64,000 nucleotides of DNA, taken from assembly GCA_026419785.1 (NCBI GenBank), contig JAODTK010000888.1:124001-188000 (forward strand). The letters are read 5' to 3'. Each line of letters opens with the position of its first letter. Position 1 is the first letter of the stretch. The position numbers were made by a program, and so were the translations under genes. Shown piece after piece: positions 48,301-60,068 of the stretch. Origin of the DNA: Sclerodactyla briareus. Its lineage: Eukaryota > Echinodermata > Holothuroidea > Dendrochirotida > Sclerodactylidae. The notes under the pieces are model-generated. The model was given only the letters and a program-made list of their open reading frames with translations, ran no database searches and was not told where the DNA came from.

Positions 48301-51300
48301 TGAACTCGAAAAACCTTCGAGAATCTGAGATGGGAATATCACAGACGAACAATACAACATAATAATAGCACAGATGATGCTAACAATTACAAGTTCTTTG
48401 ATGCAGCTGCGAGCCCCCCAAATCTGTCAGTGCCAGGAACCACTGTTTGTCATCTAACAAGTGGGTCTACCACCCGCCCCAGCCCGCCCCCGCCCCCGCC
48501 CCTGCTGACCCCCCGCAGTTAAGTTCTAGTTAGAGCACGTAATGGCTGATGCCCAAACAGAGGTGAAGCGATTTCAAGGTCTATTGTTCATGTAGGCGCT
48601 ATTAGAATTGTTGATAACATGTAAATGATGCAAGATTCAAATGTTTTCATGACTACGTGATTATTGGGGATATTGTTTCTTTGTGAACTGACTATACCGC
48701 ACTAGTTGTTTACTTGTGTCTTAAATTAATTGAGGCATGGAATTTTGCAGGTACAGCTGCTCTTTTTGCACAGTATAGAATATTCTGGGTAGTAATATCT
48801 GAAATATTTGACAACAATTCACTAACAAATCTAATGAATAACAATCGTCTTGTCGTTTCTTCTACAGAACATTGGCGACAGGTGACAACGCGCGGTTCGA
48901 GAAACTTGTGTACTCCATCTTGCCAGGTTTCGAAGACAACTTGACCTTAAGAGAACAGACCCATTTGAACCACGGCAAATAATTGCATCTTCCATCTATA
49001 ACATTTTGGCTACCATGTGCTTCGGTAAACAGTAAGTAAAACACAGTTATCATTTCATTTATGGGGTGTAGTTCCTTATAAGTTCTATGAACTTCGCGAT
49101 ATTTTGCTACTATATAAAGAGAGAAAGGGAGAGGGGTTGGAGAGGGAGAGAGTTCTGCACTTACATAGAATTCAAATCATCATGGGGACCATATATGTCA
49201 AATATGAGCAACATATAACCAGGTCTAGTTGACTTATCGTGCTTACAAGCCGACATTGGCGAAAATATCGATTATTCACAGATTTCCTATTGTTCGGAAA
49301 TTATTCTCGCTTCCTACCAAAAATGATACTGTGCTAAGAAAGGAACGGACTACTTTGTGGAAGGAAATAATGTCAATCAATGATTATTTGAAACAAATTT
49401 GCACTACGACTTGTTCCGACGTTGGATAAAAAAGCTGTTTGTATTTATAGCATCATTAGCATGGGAAAAACAAGGCAATGTCTGGTCGTACTTATAACCT
49501 CCAAAACTGCAACGGTGGTGAATACAAGTCAGATTTTGAAGATCGAGCTTCAATGTTTTTGGTTTTGTTTTTTCATTTCGTACACCTTCCCTACCATGTG
49601 TTTCTTCAGTGTAATGATTCCAAATACCTGTCGTCTAACTCTTCCTGAGAAAGAATGGAGCCCCTCATGATCATCATTTCCCTGCATACATATTAATTTA
49701 ACTAATCGTTTATATCTATCTGCTTCGAAAACAGATATGATTTGATTCACCGTATGTGAAGGAATTGATGCATTTTAACCAAAGAGGAGCAGAACTGACT
49801 GGCAATGGACTACTGGCGGATTTCATTCCCATCTTCAAGTTCGTTCCTACTCCTGCTGCCAAGGAAACAAAAGCAAGCCTTTGACAATTTCTTCGAAATG
49901 ATAGGAGAAGAAATGAGCGTACACCGTGAGAAGTATGATCATGGTAAGTCAACAGGGAATACCACTACATAGAACAAGGTAAATTGTTAGCTCAGGTTCA
50001 CACTGCCGGAGAAGGCTGTCGTGAGACTGTATCAGTGTTCAAAATCAATGATGTCCATAGGTTACGAACCACATGTACCTAGACATTTTTTTTACATCAA
50101 AGTAAACATGGAGATTAGAGTCAAACCCCGAATAGCCACCACGTACTGAACGGCTAGTACGAGTCATCGGTTCACTGCTGAAAAGATAGGGACTAGCTAG
50201 GAAAAGCACACAACACAATAGAAACAATCAGCAGCTATATGCTCATGCCCCACTACTTGATTACCTCAGCTGGCGCACAATCGACTAAAGTAATATTGAG
50301 ATAACAGAACTAGCTATAGAAGCACAGAAACAGATACACGAATGAGGTTTTAGCGAAATCGAGCAAGAACTAGCATATATGGAAAAATACAGGCTGTTAA
50401 ACCGACCTGCTCATAATGGCAGCGCAGGAGTAAGTTCTTGATATATCACACGCCATAAAATCAAATACTCCGTACGCATGAGAGAGGCCCAACAAGATAT
50501 TCAGGCAAACGACTTCATGTCAAAAGCTGCAGTTACCTTGTGCCTGAGAAGGCGCAGCTACGTGGTTGTGAACACTGAACGAACTTTTGGAACTAGGACA
50601 TCCTCCTCACCGAACAAGTATAATTGCTCCAGTGATGTTAAACCAGTCAAATACTTTAACAGAGGTTAACGATCCTCCTCTAGGGAATGGTAAGGGGAGA
50701 GGGAGGAACAGACATGAATAGTTGATGAAGAACAAAGATTTCCCACATCCGTATATTCATCAATCCCGGTGGGTAACAACAATAAACAGGACGATCGGGT
50801 GAAGTTGGAGTAATGCTCCCATTCCCATGACATGAGAGACAGACAAACAATGATAACAATAATAATTGTGCAGTTAGTGTCCAGTTGTGCGTTTCCCAAA
50901 TATGTCGAAGAGGCGGATACTCAATTAAGATTGGTTGGCCCCGGCCGATGAGTAAAGATACGTTCGTGGAGTACTTCATGCCTATACGACTACACGAGAA
51001 ATGTATTCTTGTGTAATCACATGCACTATTGGTGATGTACAAATAAATAAAATGAAAATACTAGCTACTACCTCACACTGATGATAAGCCAAAGACTGCC
51101 TCATATGCGACGTTGATGTGTGTCACAAACTACCCTTTATTATTGCAATATCCTAATCACAAACTCTCAAACATCCGTTTTGATATACGTTGTTTGCTCT
51201 CTAGATAAGGAACCAGCTGACCTGATTGACCTGCTTCTCCATGCCCGGCAGGAAATCGTTGATGAGGGAAAGGAAGACATCGGTTTGGTACCGATACCAC

Positions 51301-54300
51301 ATGAAAATGACTGTGGCAGATATATTCGGTGGTATGTTCACTAATGGAAAAAATGAGAGGATTCACATTCAATGCCGAGTTGGTTGAGTCGGAGTAGAAA
51401 CCACAAAGAGAACAAGAGCACCGAGTTGATGCCTGTCCTAGAATGGTTGCAGTTACGATAGAGGGCTTTCAAAGGAATGTTCCCCTCAGCTGATCGGCAG
51501 ATATCGTCACATGTGGCCACGTTCGTGTGGTTTTCACTTCTCCAGCAATCCTAGCATGTACTGTCGCTACTTTCCGTGTTTATCATGCGAATGTATTCCC
51601 TTGTATGGCGGTTTATTTTGACACAAGACGGGACCAAAAAATAGTTGTTCATGAGCAGGTACCGGCTGCTCGTTGGGTGGCTTAGTTTGTAGAACCCATA
51701 GATATAGCAAAGCTCTGCCCTGTCGTGTATGCCTCATGTATTCTTAGTCGTGTATGCCTCATGTATTCTTATCGTGTATGCCTCACCTACTCTCTGAGCC
51801 AGCATAACCGTTTTCATCGCCATCCGATGTCTTTGTTATTTGTCCTGATCAACTTATGCAGAGTAAATTCATTCGAAGAGCGCTATCGTGGTTCCTCGCT
51901 TAGTTGGATCCAGGTTTGTGGATCACCCTCATCCTTACTATCTCTCCCGTGATAACCGACAACTAGTTCCACTAGCCATGCCGCACACAAACTCTAAAGA
52001 GGTTTCTATTGGTAAGATGAAAGTTCATCGTAAAAACGGTCTTTAATGACAAGCTACGATATGTTAAACGAGGGAACCGTTCATAAGATATATTTGTACA
52101 TAGACATCTGTGTTTACAGGTTAAACAGGTTACGTTAAACTTTTTGAGCATGGGTGTAGTGCACGTGGTCCTCGCTCAGGGGAGAACAGAAGGTAGATTG
52201 CCACAAGTGCAACTTGAGTGTGTTGGTGTACCTTTATCCATCTTCCTCGTCATATACGGTTTCCTGCTCTTTTCTCTTTCGTTCGCAATATAATCAACAT
52301 CTTCAACCCTATTTTCTGCTTCTGAACCAAATCCGTGGCCTAGCTCGGTTACCTTTTCCGCAGAGTAATGCTATACTTTCCTTTCTCGTCACAGCTGGGA
52401 CTGACACCTCGATCCTCACCTTACTGTGGTGTCTTGGACTGATGGTTCAACACCCAGACGTTCAAGCTAAAGTTGCTGATGAGGTCGATTGTGTGGTTGG
52501 CAGAAACCGACTTCCTTCTCTTGCTGACCGCGAAGATCTACCGTACACAGTGGCAGCACTCTATGAAGTCATGCGATATAGTACCCCTGTTCCACTGGCC
52601 ATGCCACACGCAACCTCTGTAGAGGTTTCTATTGGTAAGATGGAAGTTCTTCATGAGGTTATCTCCACGTTAAAGCTAGCTCGTCAGTCCCTCCATTAAA
52701 TTTCATGGCCATTTTACTACCGCAGTGACGACTGGCACAGCCTGACAGCAATAAACCCATCAATAAACCAGTGATTGGCTGTCCTGCACTCAGCGCAAGG
52801 CTTGGGAAGTCCGAACAGATTTAATTACTGGAGTATGTCTTACTATGAAGAGTGATTAATGACTATCGGTCCCTAGGGTGTCCTGGGGTGATGCGGAGTG
52901 CTGGAAATGTGGTTTTCTGTACTTGTATCGGCGCCTTTGATGTGTACGAATGGAAATTTCGATATTTTAACGAGTCTCTGAGCGGCATGATCGCAATAAC
53001 GGTCTTTACTGACAGGTTATGGTTATGTATATTTTATAATTTAACATATCTAGGACGTGAATAATTGATTATTGAAATAGTCTAAACACATCATCAAACA
53101 ATTTGTTGTTTCTAATTAGATGGTTTTACCATCCCCGAGGGTACATGGGTGCTTGTCAGCATACACTCGATGCACTTCGATGAGAAATTGTGGGACGAAC
53201 CACGGAAATACAACCCAGGTAAGAGAATGCTGCCAGGTCTCTCCAGTCGAATTCGCCTTAGCTCCATTAACGTCAAACCATGGCGCTTCAATCTTTCTCT
53301 AATAGGCAATCTTGCTGACAGTGAAATAATCTCGCAGCACTCCTGCGAACGTAATAAGCAGCTCATCTTCGCGAGATAAGAATCCGCACTTGCACGGAAT
53401 ACTCCAAGCGAGGTCTTACTAACTGCCTAAACAGCCTGACAAACTGAAATTACGTTTAATCAAGCCGAACATTCAATGACCTTTCCCAGCAACTTTTGCA
53501 CACTTCTTAGAAAGTTCCAACGTAGGATCGTTAATACACATCAAAGTATTTGTCTGAATTTACCAGTTGGCGTCATGATAGCCGCAAGCACCACTTTGCA
53601 CTTATCGGCGTTAAAACACATTTAGCCAATCGGAAGACCATTTGAAGATCCGAAAGTTCCTTTTGAACAATTGCAACATCATCATTTGAAGTCAATTCCC
53701 GTGTCGTCCGCAATTTTCTTAACTCTGGATTACACAGAATCATCGGGATCGGTAATGTAGGCTGAAAATAGTAAGGGACTCGACCCTCGGGGTACACCAT
53801 TGATAGCCCCCCCTTCCAGGTAGGAAAACGTCTTTCAATGGCAACTCTCGGCGCCCTACTGTGAAGCCGCTCTTGAATCCACTACAGGACATCTATGAAG
53901 TATGTATGAGGCCCCTTGTCAGGAACTTTCTGAAAGTCAAGAAAATAATATCAACAGCTTTACCGCTGTCAATAAACTAGTAACATCTTCCATGAATTCC
54001 AGTAAATTGGTCAGGGGAGAAGGCGTGATTCACGACTCACGTCAAGCAGAGCGGAACAATCGCCAATCCAGTTTATCATCAGTAAATGGTTCTAGTTTGC
54101 GTTCTTCTACAGATGCTACCAAATGATCATTTTGGTTAATAACCATTCCTGACTGGAACTGCTACCGGTACACTTCCAAGCCCTCTAAATAAGGCAAATC
54201 CAGGTTGCTGTCAGTTGTCGACAAAGATGGTTCGTCTTCGGAACTTAAGCTTGTGCATGTTGCGTGTGGCAATTATGATGTCTAATTTGATGGACAGATA

Positions 54301-56102
54301 ACTTGATGGATGGTTATGTTATCTCGATACCGTGCTCGGAGCGTCACATACACACGCTCACGCAAACACATATACTCTGCGGACTGCATGCATAAATTAG
54401 ATGCATGAATAAAAGTTTCCACTTTTTTCTCAGAATTTACCCCCAACCAAACTAAAATGAAAAGCATTCGTGTACCCAACACGGCGATCACACCTACCAA
54501 GTTTGAACTTGGTTTCACTCGGCATGTTGAGCTTAGTCAGATCTGTACCATCCTTCCGCCGAGTGGTATCAGTGACACTTCGCAAGCGAACATTCTGGGT
54601 TCGGAATCAAGCAGTCATCGGACGTTTGTATTTGAAGTTGCGATGAGCGAGGTCATGGTCCTCACTACATGGTTCCACTGTAATAATGCAGTATGACCTT
54701 CCTTGGTTCCGGGGTTTGTCATGGAATATTTGCAAAAAGTCTCGTCTGTCGCTGTGCGGCAGTCACGTTGAGCTTGAATCTTCCGTTCCTCCGAGAAAGT
54801 GATCGTGTCCTGGAGTTCACTGATCGCCTTTCGGATGGGGACGTGAATCGGCGGTCCCTGGATCAGGTTGGGATTGGTTTCACCCGCTGCCTCGATACCA
54901 TCTGAGAACTAGTCGAGGAGAGAAGCGAGTTTAATCATCGGTGCTCATCTACCTGTCCACGATCAATACGGCCAGGGTTCCTTGAGAGCCTTAATTGGCT
55001 TTCCGAACCCGTAGAACTAAAATCAGATTACAAGGTTGAAAGTGCTCAAAGTACCAATTGTTCACAGATTTCCACTTTTTCCTTGTTTTCCCAAATTTAA
55101 CATCTTTCTTACACAAGTAATCAGAACAATACTGACCTAAGTAGCCCCGGTTCTACCGTCAAAAATTTCACAACCAAAGATAGATCACACTCCTGAACTC
55201 TCCTGTAAATCTGACAAACCTCACAGAAATTTGCAATTAGTCACATGAAATGAACTTCATGACCTCGAATCAACTGATAAATTCATCTGTACCGACGGTG
55301 GACAATATCCCCCACGTTAACGTGAAAATCCAGCAATCTATCGAAAAAAATGCAAAAATCATGCAAATTTAACACATTCATGGATATATTGCGCCCAAAT
55401 TCTAATCAGTTCTTGTAAACAAATCGTAGTTGTCAAATACACCGAACTGCATCGCCAATGCATGTAATTGACAAAGCTTTCGTCAGAGGTCATTCACGCC
55501 GACATAACTTGATCTCGCATCTCTACTCATGAAACAAGCAGTTGTGGGCATCTAATGTTCAGGAGATACGCAAATACGAACAGACAGGCACACATACACA
55601 CACGCACGACGCAGTGGCCATACGCTACTGTGCCCCGGCCTCCTTCGACCAAAGTTCTGGGGAGACCAAAATGAACTGTATTCATCGAAGGGTCTGTTTA
55701 ACTAATGCAGTAAAACTTCCGACAAATCTACCCATTCACCCGATGACAATGTTTAAGACTGAGTCGAGTCACAAGCCCACCCTTTATTCTAGTCCTTCCC
55801 ATTATGTTATTTTCTAGAACATTTTCTTGAATGGAAGTGGCAATGCCCGCCTTTATCCTGAAGGTTTCATGCCGTTTTCCACTGGCCGCCGTGTCTGCTT
55901 GGGAGAGTCAGTGGCCAAAGCTAGATGTTCTCTTGTTTTGCGTGGCTTCTTCCAGCACTACGAGTTCAGAAAGCCACCTGGATGGAGAAGTCGACTACTC
56001 CAAAGGAATCCAACAATCCTCTTCCATAGACCGAAGGACAATATATTTGTTGCCAGAAGGCGGTTTTTACTGCTAGTTTTCTGCAGACAACTGCAAGAAT
56101 AA
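41308..56102 (+). CDS. Cytochrome P450 (clan 2), nine-exon gene or young pseudogene, copy B
   Basis: Exons: 41308-41471, 46138-46314, 46521-46614, 48868-49031, 49735-49943, 51205-51328, 52395-52634, 53120-53218 and 55818-~56102; every intron is GT-AG. The start ATG at 41308 opens a hydrophobic N-terminal anchor, then the Pro hinge 'FPPGPRGWPLIGNIL'. Exon 7 has the I-helix 'AGTDTS' and the K-helix Glu-x-x-Arg in 'YEVMRY'. Exon 9 has the haem motif FSTGRRVCLGE with its cysteine. The exon number and motifs fit CYP2/CYP1/CYP17-like ER monooxygenases; the substrate is unknown. Exons 2, 3, 7 and 8 read cleanly. Exons 1, 4, 5, 6 and 9 each need one or two single-base frame changes. Either the gene has recently decayed or the assembly has indels. 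It is a head-to-tail duplicate of copy A, with introns inflated by repeats. Confidence 0.72.
41855..41935 (+). mobile_element. Possible tRNA-derived SINE head
   Basis: A B-box-like 'GGTTCGATTCC' (41911-41921) stands about 50 bases after an A-box-like 'GTGGTTGCACAG'. Between them is CTGCATTCCACCCGTTAGAC, a layout seen in tRNA-derived SINE heads. No clean cloverleaf acceptor stem was found, so I do not call a functional tRNA. The 3' limit is unknown. Confidence 0.4.
42205..42256. repeat. (TTA)n microsatellite
   Basis: About 15 copies of TTA/ATT, slightly impure at both ends. Confidence 0.93.
42334..42378. repeat. Poly-G tract, 45 bases
   Basis: An uninterrupted run of G, the longest homopolymer in the window. 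Its length is unlikely to be exact in any assembly. Confidence 0.95.
42840..46130. other. Rest of P450-B intron 1; possible DNA-transposon remnants
   Basis: Near 43870-43980 a plus-strand frame reads 'PEHLHLKNNAHVTPSNMEKK' followed by 'IGVMVLSFPEAVSQHLKLI', with some resemblance to P-element/THAP9-like transposases. It is too short to be sure. A 157-codon open frame at 45135-45608 has no recognised motif, and its minus strand is equally open. Neither has a promoter or splice context. Confidence 0.3.
51953..52035 (+). pseudogene. Duplicated relic of the P450 exon 7 tail
   Basis: The segment 'GTTCCACTAGCCATGCCGCA' to 'GAGGTTTCTATTGGTAAGAT' repeats the last ~55 bases of exon 7 and its donor (52580-52650), about 620 bases upstream in the same orientation. 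Only the exon end and the start of the intron survive clearly. It is a partial tandem duplication in intron 6. If its donor were used without an acceptor it would not splice productively. Confidence 0.65.
52395..52634 (+). CDS. P450-B exon 7 (I-helix and K-helix), intact
   Basis: A 240-base open exon between CGTCACAG| and |GTAAGATG. It carries the oxygen-activating I-helix AGTDTS, then 'GLMVQHPDVQAKVADEVD', 'VVGRNRLPSLADREDLPYT' and the K-helix 'YEVMRY', ending 'SVEVSIG'. It is the best-preserved diagnostic exon and the strongest evidence for a clan-2 P450. Confidence 0.85.
53225..54130 (-). mobile_element. CR1-like LINE fragment in P450-B intron 8
   Basis: Minus-strand blocks in RT order: 'LTNLLEFMEDVTSLL' (~53965-54015), 'VPRGSSPLLFSAYI' (~53760-53805), 'ADDTG' (~53700-53720), 'NADKC' (~53605-53620), 'QLVRPRLEYSVQV' (~53380-53425) and 'IRERLKRHGLTLMELRR' (~53250-53310). 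This is the CR1-type RT from the palm to the thumb. It starts just inside the intron after exon 8, antisense to the P450. Frame changes and stops show it is inactive. It resembles the 16-17 kb element. Confidence 0.75.
54440..54910. repeat. Dispersed repeat R3, copy 1
   Basis: Shares with 62270-62720 the ordered blocks GGTATCAGTGACACTT, GGGTTC-AA-TC, 'GATGAGCGAGGTCATGGT', 'TTTGCAAAAAGTCTC', 'GTCACGTTGAGCTTGAATCTT', 'CCGAGAAAGTGATCGTGTCC' and 'GGGATTGGTTTCACCC'. Both strands have open but unrecognised frames; on the minus strand both copies encode a Phe-Lys-Leu-Asn-Val block. It lies inside P450-B intron 8. The class is unknown. Confidence 0.6.
54910..55800. other. Remainder of P450-B intron 8
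   Basis: AT-rich, with a short ACACACACG stretch near 55588-55602. No exon or bounded repeat is seen. Confidence 0.4.
55818..56102 (+). CDS. P450-B exon 9, haem-binding loop and C-terminus
   Basis: After TTTTCTAG|, a short 'EHFL' start shifts by one base into 'NGSGNARLYPEGFMPF' and STGRRVCLGESVAKA. The haem-ligating cysteine is at the expected position. Next is 'FFQHYEFRKPPG', then a second shift in the final ~35 codons, where an alternative frame reads 'DYSKGIQQSSS'. The stop depends on frame: TAG at 56074 or TAA at 56100. Confidence 0.75.
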   Translation, partial: NIFLNGSGNARLYPEGFMPFSTGRRVCLGESVAKARCSLVLRGFFQHYEFRKPPGWRSRLLQRNPTILFHRPKDNIFVARRRFLLLVFCRQLQE

Positions 56103-56462
56103 CATTGTAAACTTAACTATACCTCGTTAGTGGGAGGAACACAGATAGCCATGACATAATTCTTGTCATATTATTTCATCAATGTCAGTTCTTGCCAACA
56201 ACTAACTACACTACGGGTAGCCACAAAGTATGAAGATAGACGCAGGATGCAAAATGCTACGTAACATTTTTTCCCCTGAAACATGAAAAAAATATTTGTT
56301 CATTCTCCTTTGATGGAATGATTAATGAAGTCAATCACTATCACTTGCAAATGAAACCTGAATACACTGTTTTGAAACAACAGAATAGGCTAGTTTGAGT
56401 AACTAATTTCATATCTTTTGTTGGCTGGTGTAAACGTATTGTTCACTACTATACGCTTGAAT

Positions 56463-56612
56463 TCATGCGTTTCATTCTTGTTACTTTTTGTCAGTTCCGT
56501 GCGTTTCATTTCGTTAATCTTCTTTACTCTGTCATTTCCACGCATTTCATTCTTGTTACTTCTTGTCAGTCCCATGCGTTACATTTGTGTTACTTCTTGT
56601 CAGTCCGTTGAA
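56463..56612. repeat. ~36-bp minisatellite, about 4 copies
   Basis: Variants of ATGCGTTTCATTCTTGTTAC plus TTCTTGTCAGTCCC repeat at 35-39 base spacing from ~56464. Copies are diverged. Confidence 0.75.
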
Positions 56613-56619
56613 CTGAAGC

Positions 56620-58160
56620 AACTGTGTTAAGTGGACTAGATAATTGTTTAAATAATAACCAATACCTTGACAATATAAAACCGTACTCAAGGGTATCTTA
56701 TCGAATAATCGGTGACTTCAATAAGTACTTTACTCTTTCGCATTCACATTAATTGTGATTCCCTAAATTGTACCTATTCTAACTACATGCATAAACACTT
56801 CCACCCTGTTATAACGAGAGATACCCCCCTCCCTCCCCCTTCCTCAGCATGTATGACCATCACTCATTTGTTTTCCCTATTGATTGACAAGAATACTTGA
56901 ACGTTGGATATCTTGCCAGTTAAAGCAATTTAGAACACACCCCCGACATCATAAGGAATAACCCTGAGAGTGCTTCCTCCTCATCTGCGCACACACCTGT
57001 CCACATATCTACTTCCATTTGTTATAATTGACCTTTTCAACATTGGTACTCAAGCTGTCCACCTCTCCATTTTGCATGAATATTAGGGGGGCCTATAAGT
57101 GTTTCACACTAATGCAGAGGTATGATTGAACTTAGTCATGAATATTACCCGTGGGGATTAACCCACTGTCACAATGTTCATCAAATCTCAATCAGTGTTT
57201 TACTGAGCGAGACTGTTGAGATACGGTGTATTTGGCTCACAAAATGACAAAAAAAAATCTATGTCAGTCATCCCATGTGTCACCTTTCACCTTGAGGTCC
57301 GGGTTGATCCCATACCAAAGAAAAATGATAGCGATAGGCATTCAGCCTAAAGGTCTACAGGCAGGCCGACAAAAAGTATGCACTTTGCCGGTTGCCCCTC
57401 GGCAGAGAAACGTACCAGTATCCATCTTCACCCATCCTCGTGCATCATATCACAAAAAAATATAATGAAAAATGATCAATTCAGATACATTGTATGATGT
57501 AACCAGTCTATTTTCCCATTGTGAAATAATATGGTGAATCTGCTTAACATCCATCACCAAGGTTCCATCAAATTGGAAACAGTCTCATGAGAATAGGACC
57601 AAATTTATTGGAATAATTATGCAAACTGAACACGATAACTGACTTCCTATGACCCCCATCTCGATTTTCAGGTCGAATAAACTCCAGTGAACCCATGAGA
57701 GAAGTTACATTCAATTTTTTTCAATCTTCAGGAAGACCTCATTGACCAACTTTATTGAAAATGTGACATGATGAACTTTGCACATAATTCACAATGATCC
57801 CTCATATGGTTGGGACACACATCCTAGTGATTGCGAAGTCTTTCCTGAAATTAATACAGGCGAGACAACATGGAGTGAAAAAACTCCTGATGAGGGCAAT
57901 CACTGAAGCCTGTGGATGATTCAAAGTCTCAAATGATGAAAATAATAATAAAAGTGTTCTCAATGTCCTATTTTATTCCATGAAAATGGAAACGAAGGAT
58001 TAGAAAAAAAAATACAATTTGATCTGCAGCAACCTACATGTGGAATCCTTGCCTGATAAAAGTAGACAATTAGATCCAACTGTCACCTCCTGATATAGGC
58101 TACAATAACACCTCACTGTCACAAAAGTATGTTTACAAAGCTCTTTATAGGTATTACCTC
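56620..58160. other. No gene recognised
   Basis: AT-rich intergenic sequence without credible exons. Phrases such as 'CCTATGACCCCCATCTCGAT' (~57647) recall the diverged dispersed repeats elsewhere in the window. Confidence 0.4.
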
Positions 58161-58340
58161 TCACACCAGCAACCTGTTGAGCTTACATTGCACCCCACAC
58201 TAGTCACACCAGACCATGTTGAGCTTACTTTGCACCCCACACTAGTCCACCAGACCATGTTGAGCTTACTTTGCACCCCACACTAGTCACACCAGACCAT
58301 GTTGAGCTTACTTTGCACCCCACACTAGTCACACCAGACC
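58161..58340. repeat. 42-bp minisatellite, about 4 copies
   Basis: The unit, beginning CCATGTTGAGCTTACTTTGC and ending CACTAGTCACACCAGA, repeats four times. The first copy is diverged and one copy is two bases short near 58247. Confidence 0.93.
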
Positions 58341-58344
58341 CGTT

Positions 58345-59480
58345 GTTTTCAGATCCTGTTGTGAGTAATGGAGTGTGTGTAATTTCCATGTAGGGGAAGT
58401 TTTAAAAATTGTTCTGCACACTCGCACAACTGGAATGGCCAGTGTACGCCCTTTGACACAATAGGGTTTTAATCTCATTAACTGTAATGGGGAAAGACCT
58501 GTTGTGTCCCATGAAGACACTCAAGGATCATGCACACTCAGTGCATACTCTCTATTATAAGTTACCCCACAGATGTCCACTTCACAGCTGGGCGGGCACG
58601 TGGCCAGTCCTCCGAATCAAGAGGGGCAAAAAAATTCTTCTTGATTTGGACATTTGTCCTCGGTTTACCTCTGCTGACGAAAGTGATGAGCGAGGGGTAT
58701 GTGACCCCCACCTACTTAATGAGGGCTCCCCCCCCCCCACCTCACCATACCCCCATCATCCTCATGCCATTTTGAGCCCACCTATACATGAAATCATTCA
58801 ACTATTTCCCAACTTCTCTGGATTCTGGGGGGTTTTCCCACTATTCTTCTTTGTTTTTTTCCCCTTCCCTTCTCCTTCATTCTCCTTTTCCAGCCTTCGA
58901 TTCCCCAATTTGCCCTCTCGATCTCAATCAACTTGCCCCCCAAAGGCTAGGCCACTGCAGCTGGGTTGTGAAGAGAGAGGCACATTGGAGCAGTTCAAGT
59001 TCACGCAACTATGAGTCCAATGTCCGTAGTTCCACTACCTGAGCAAATTGGTTCCATCCAATAAACACCTCAAACGAAGTGAGGAGGACTGGGGGGAGAA
59101 ACTATCCCACAAAACAGGAAAAATGTTTTGTTGACATTTCCTCACTTTGTATCATATCATAGGGAATACAGGAAATCTCCTTCTTAGAAAAAATCACTGT
59201 CGGAAGGAAAATTTGTTGCAATCTCAAGAAAGATCTGGCTAATTTGCCGTCAGTTGAATTATTGGATTCTTGAGAGATAACTACTTTCTCCTTCCCTGGA
59301 AAAGTTGCACTTCTTCCATGCAATCACAACACTATGAGTTATCAAGGTGTTATCCAATCAGAGCCTATCAAGAGGAATATGAAGACCTTGTCCAACCACC
59401 AGCACTGACAAAAAAAAACTTATAAAGCCACAACCTGTGATGTTATGCATTACAGACTAGCTTTCACACCTTCCAACCCA
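58345..59480. other. No gene recognised
   Basis: Pyrimidine-rich tracts at ~58730-58960 create a long but unconvincing plus-strand frame (58487-59014) full of Pro, Ser and Phe. No splice-bounded exon is supported. Confidence 0.4.
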
Positions 59481-59484
59481 CTGC

Positions 59485-60045
59485 GTATTCAGTCATCACA
59501 AACTAATTTTTTTACCTCCCACCACTACTGTATATCAGTTTCTTGAATACCAACTCAATGACAGAGTTCCGGAGTCTGTCATGGTATGTGGGAGGTCTGT
59601 TGACAATCTTATCTGACAGACAAGAGTTTATAGTTCCAATGAAGAGGGTGCAACTCCTCCATCTCCCAGCATATCTGTTCATTATGAACTACACTACTGT
59701 ACATCCGTTCTTGAATAATAGTTCACTGACTGAGTTTTCCGGAGTCTTTAACAGTATGTTGAAGTCCGTTGACAATCTTATCCAACGGACAAGAATTCAT
59801 AGTTTTTTCTCCGATGAGGAGGGTACAACGCCTTGATTTTCGCAGCATATACAGTCATTACGAACTAACTTTTTTCTCTCCTAACACTACTGTTTATTTG
59901 TTCTTGAATAACATCTCATCGACAGAGTTGAAGAGTCCGGTTCCAGTATGTAGCAGGATAGTTGACAATCTTATCTGACAGACAAGAGTTTATAGTTTCT
60001 CTCCAAAGAGGATGGTTTGCAACTCCCTCATTTTCCAGCATCATG
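59485..60045. repeat. ~180-bp tandem repeat, 3 copies
   Basis: The phrase 'GTCATCACAAACTAA', or its variants 'TTCATTATGAACTACA' and 'GTCATTACGAACTAAC', starts units at ~59492, 59669 and 59854. Each continues with 'CACTACTGT', 'TTCTTGAATA', 'GACAGAGTT', 'GTTGACAATCTTATCTGACA' and 'GACAAGAGTTTATAGTT'. It lies just beyond the stop codon of minus-strand gene X, probably in its 3' UTR or downstream. One unit contains TTTATT on the plus strand (AATAAA in gene orientation) near 59891. Confidence 0.85.
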
Positions 60046-60068
60046 GACTCGGATTAACGGCTGAATGT

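Noticed and set aside
53112-53366. 84-codon minus-strand frame over P450-B exon 8
   Set aside because: Its first half is CR1-like LINE thumb sequence and its second half is the antisense of exon 8, so it is not one protein.
58487-59014. 175-codon plus-strand frame
   Set aside because: Composition follows pyrimidine-rich tracts (Pro, Ser, Phe runs); no domain, no splice sites, no homology recognised.
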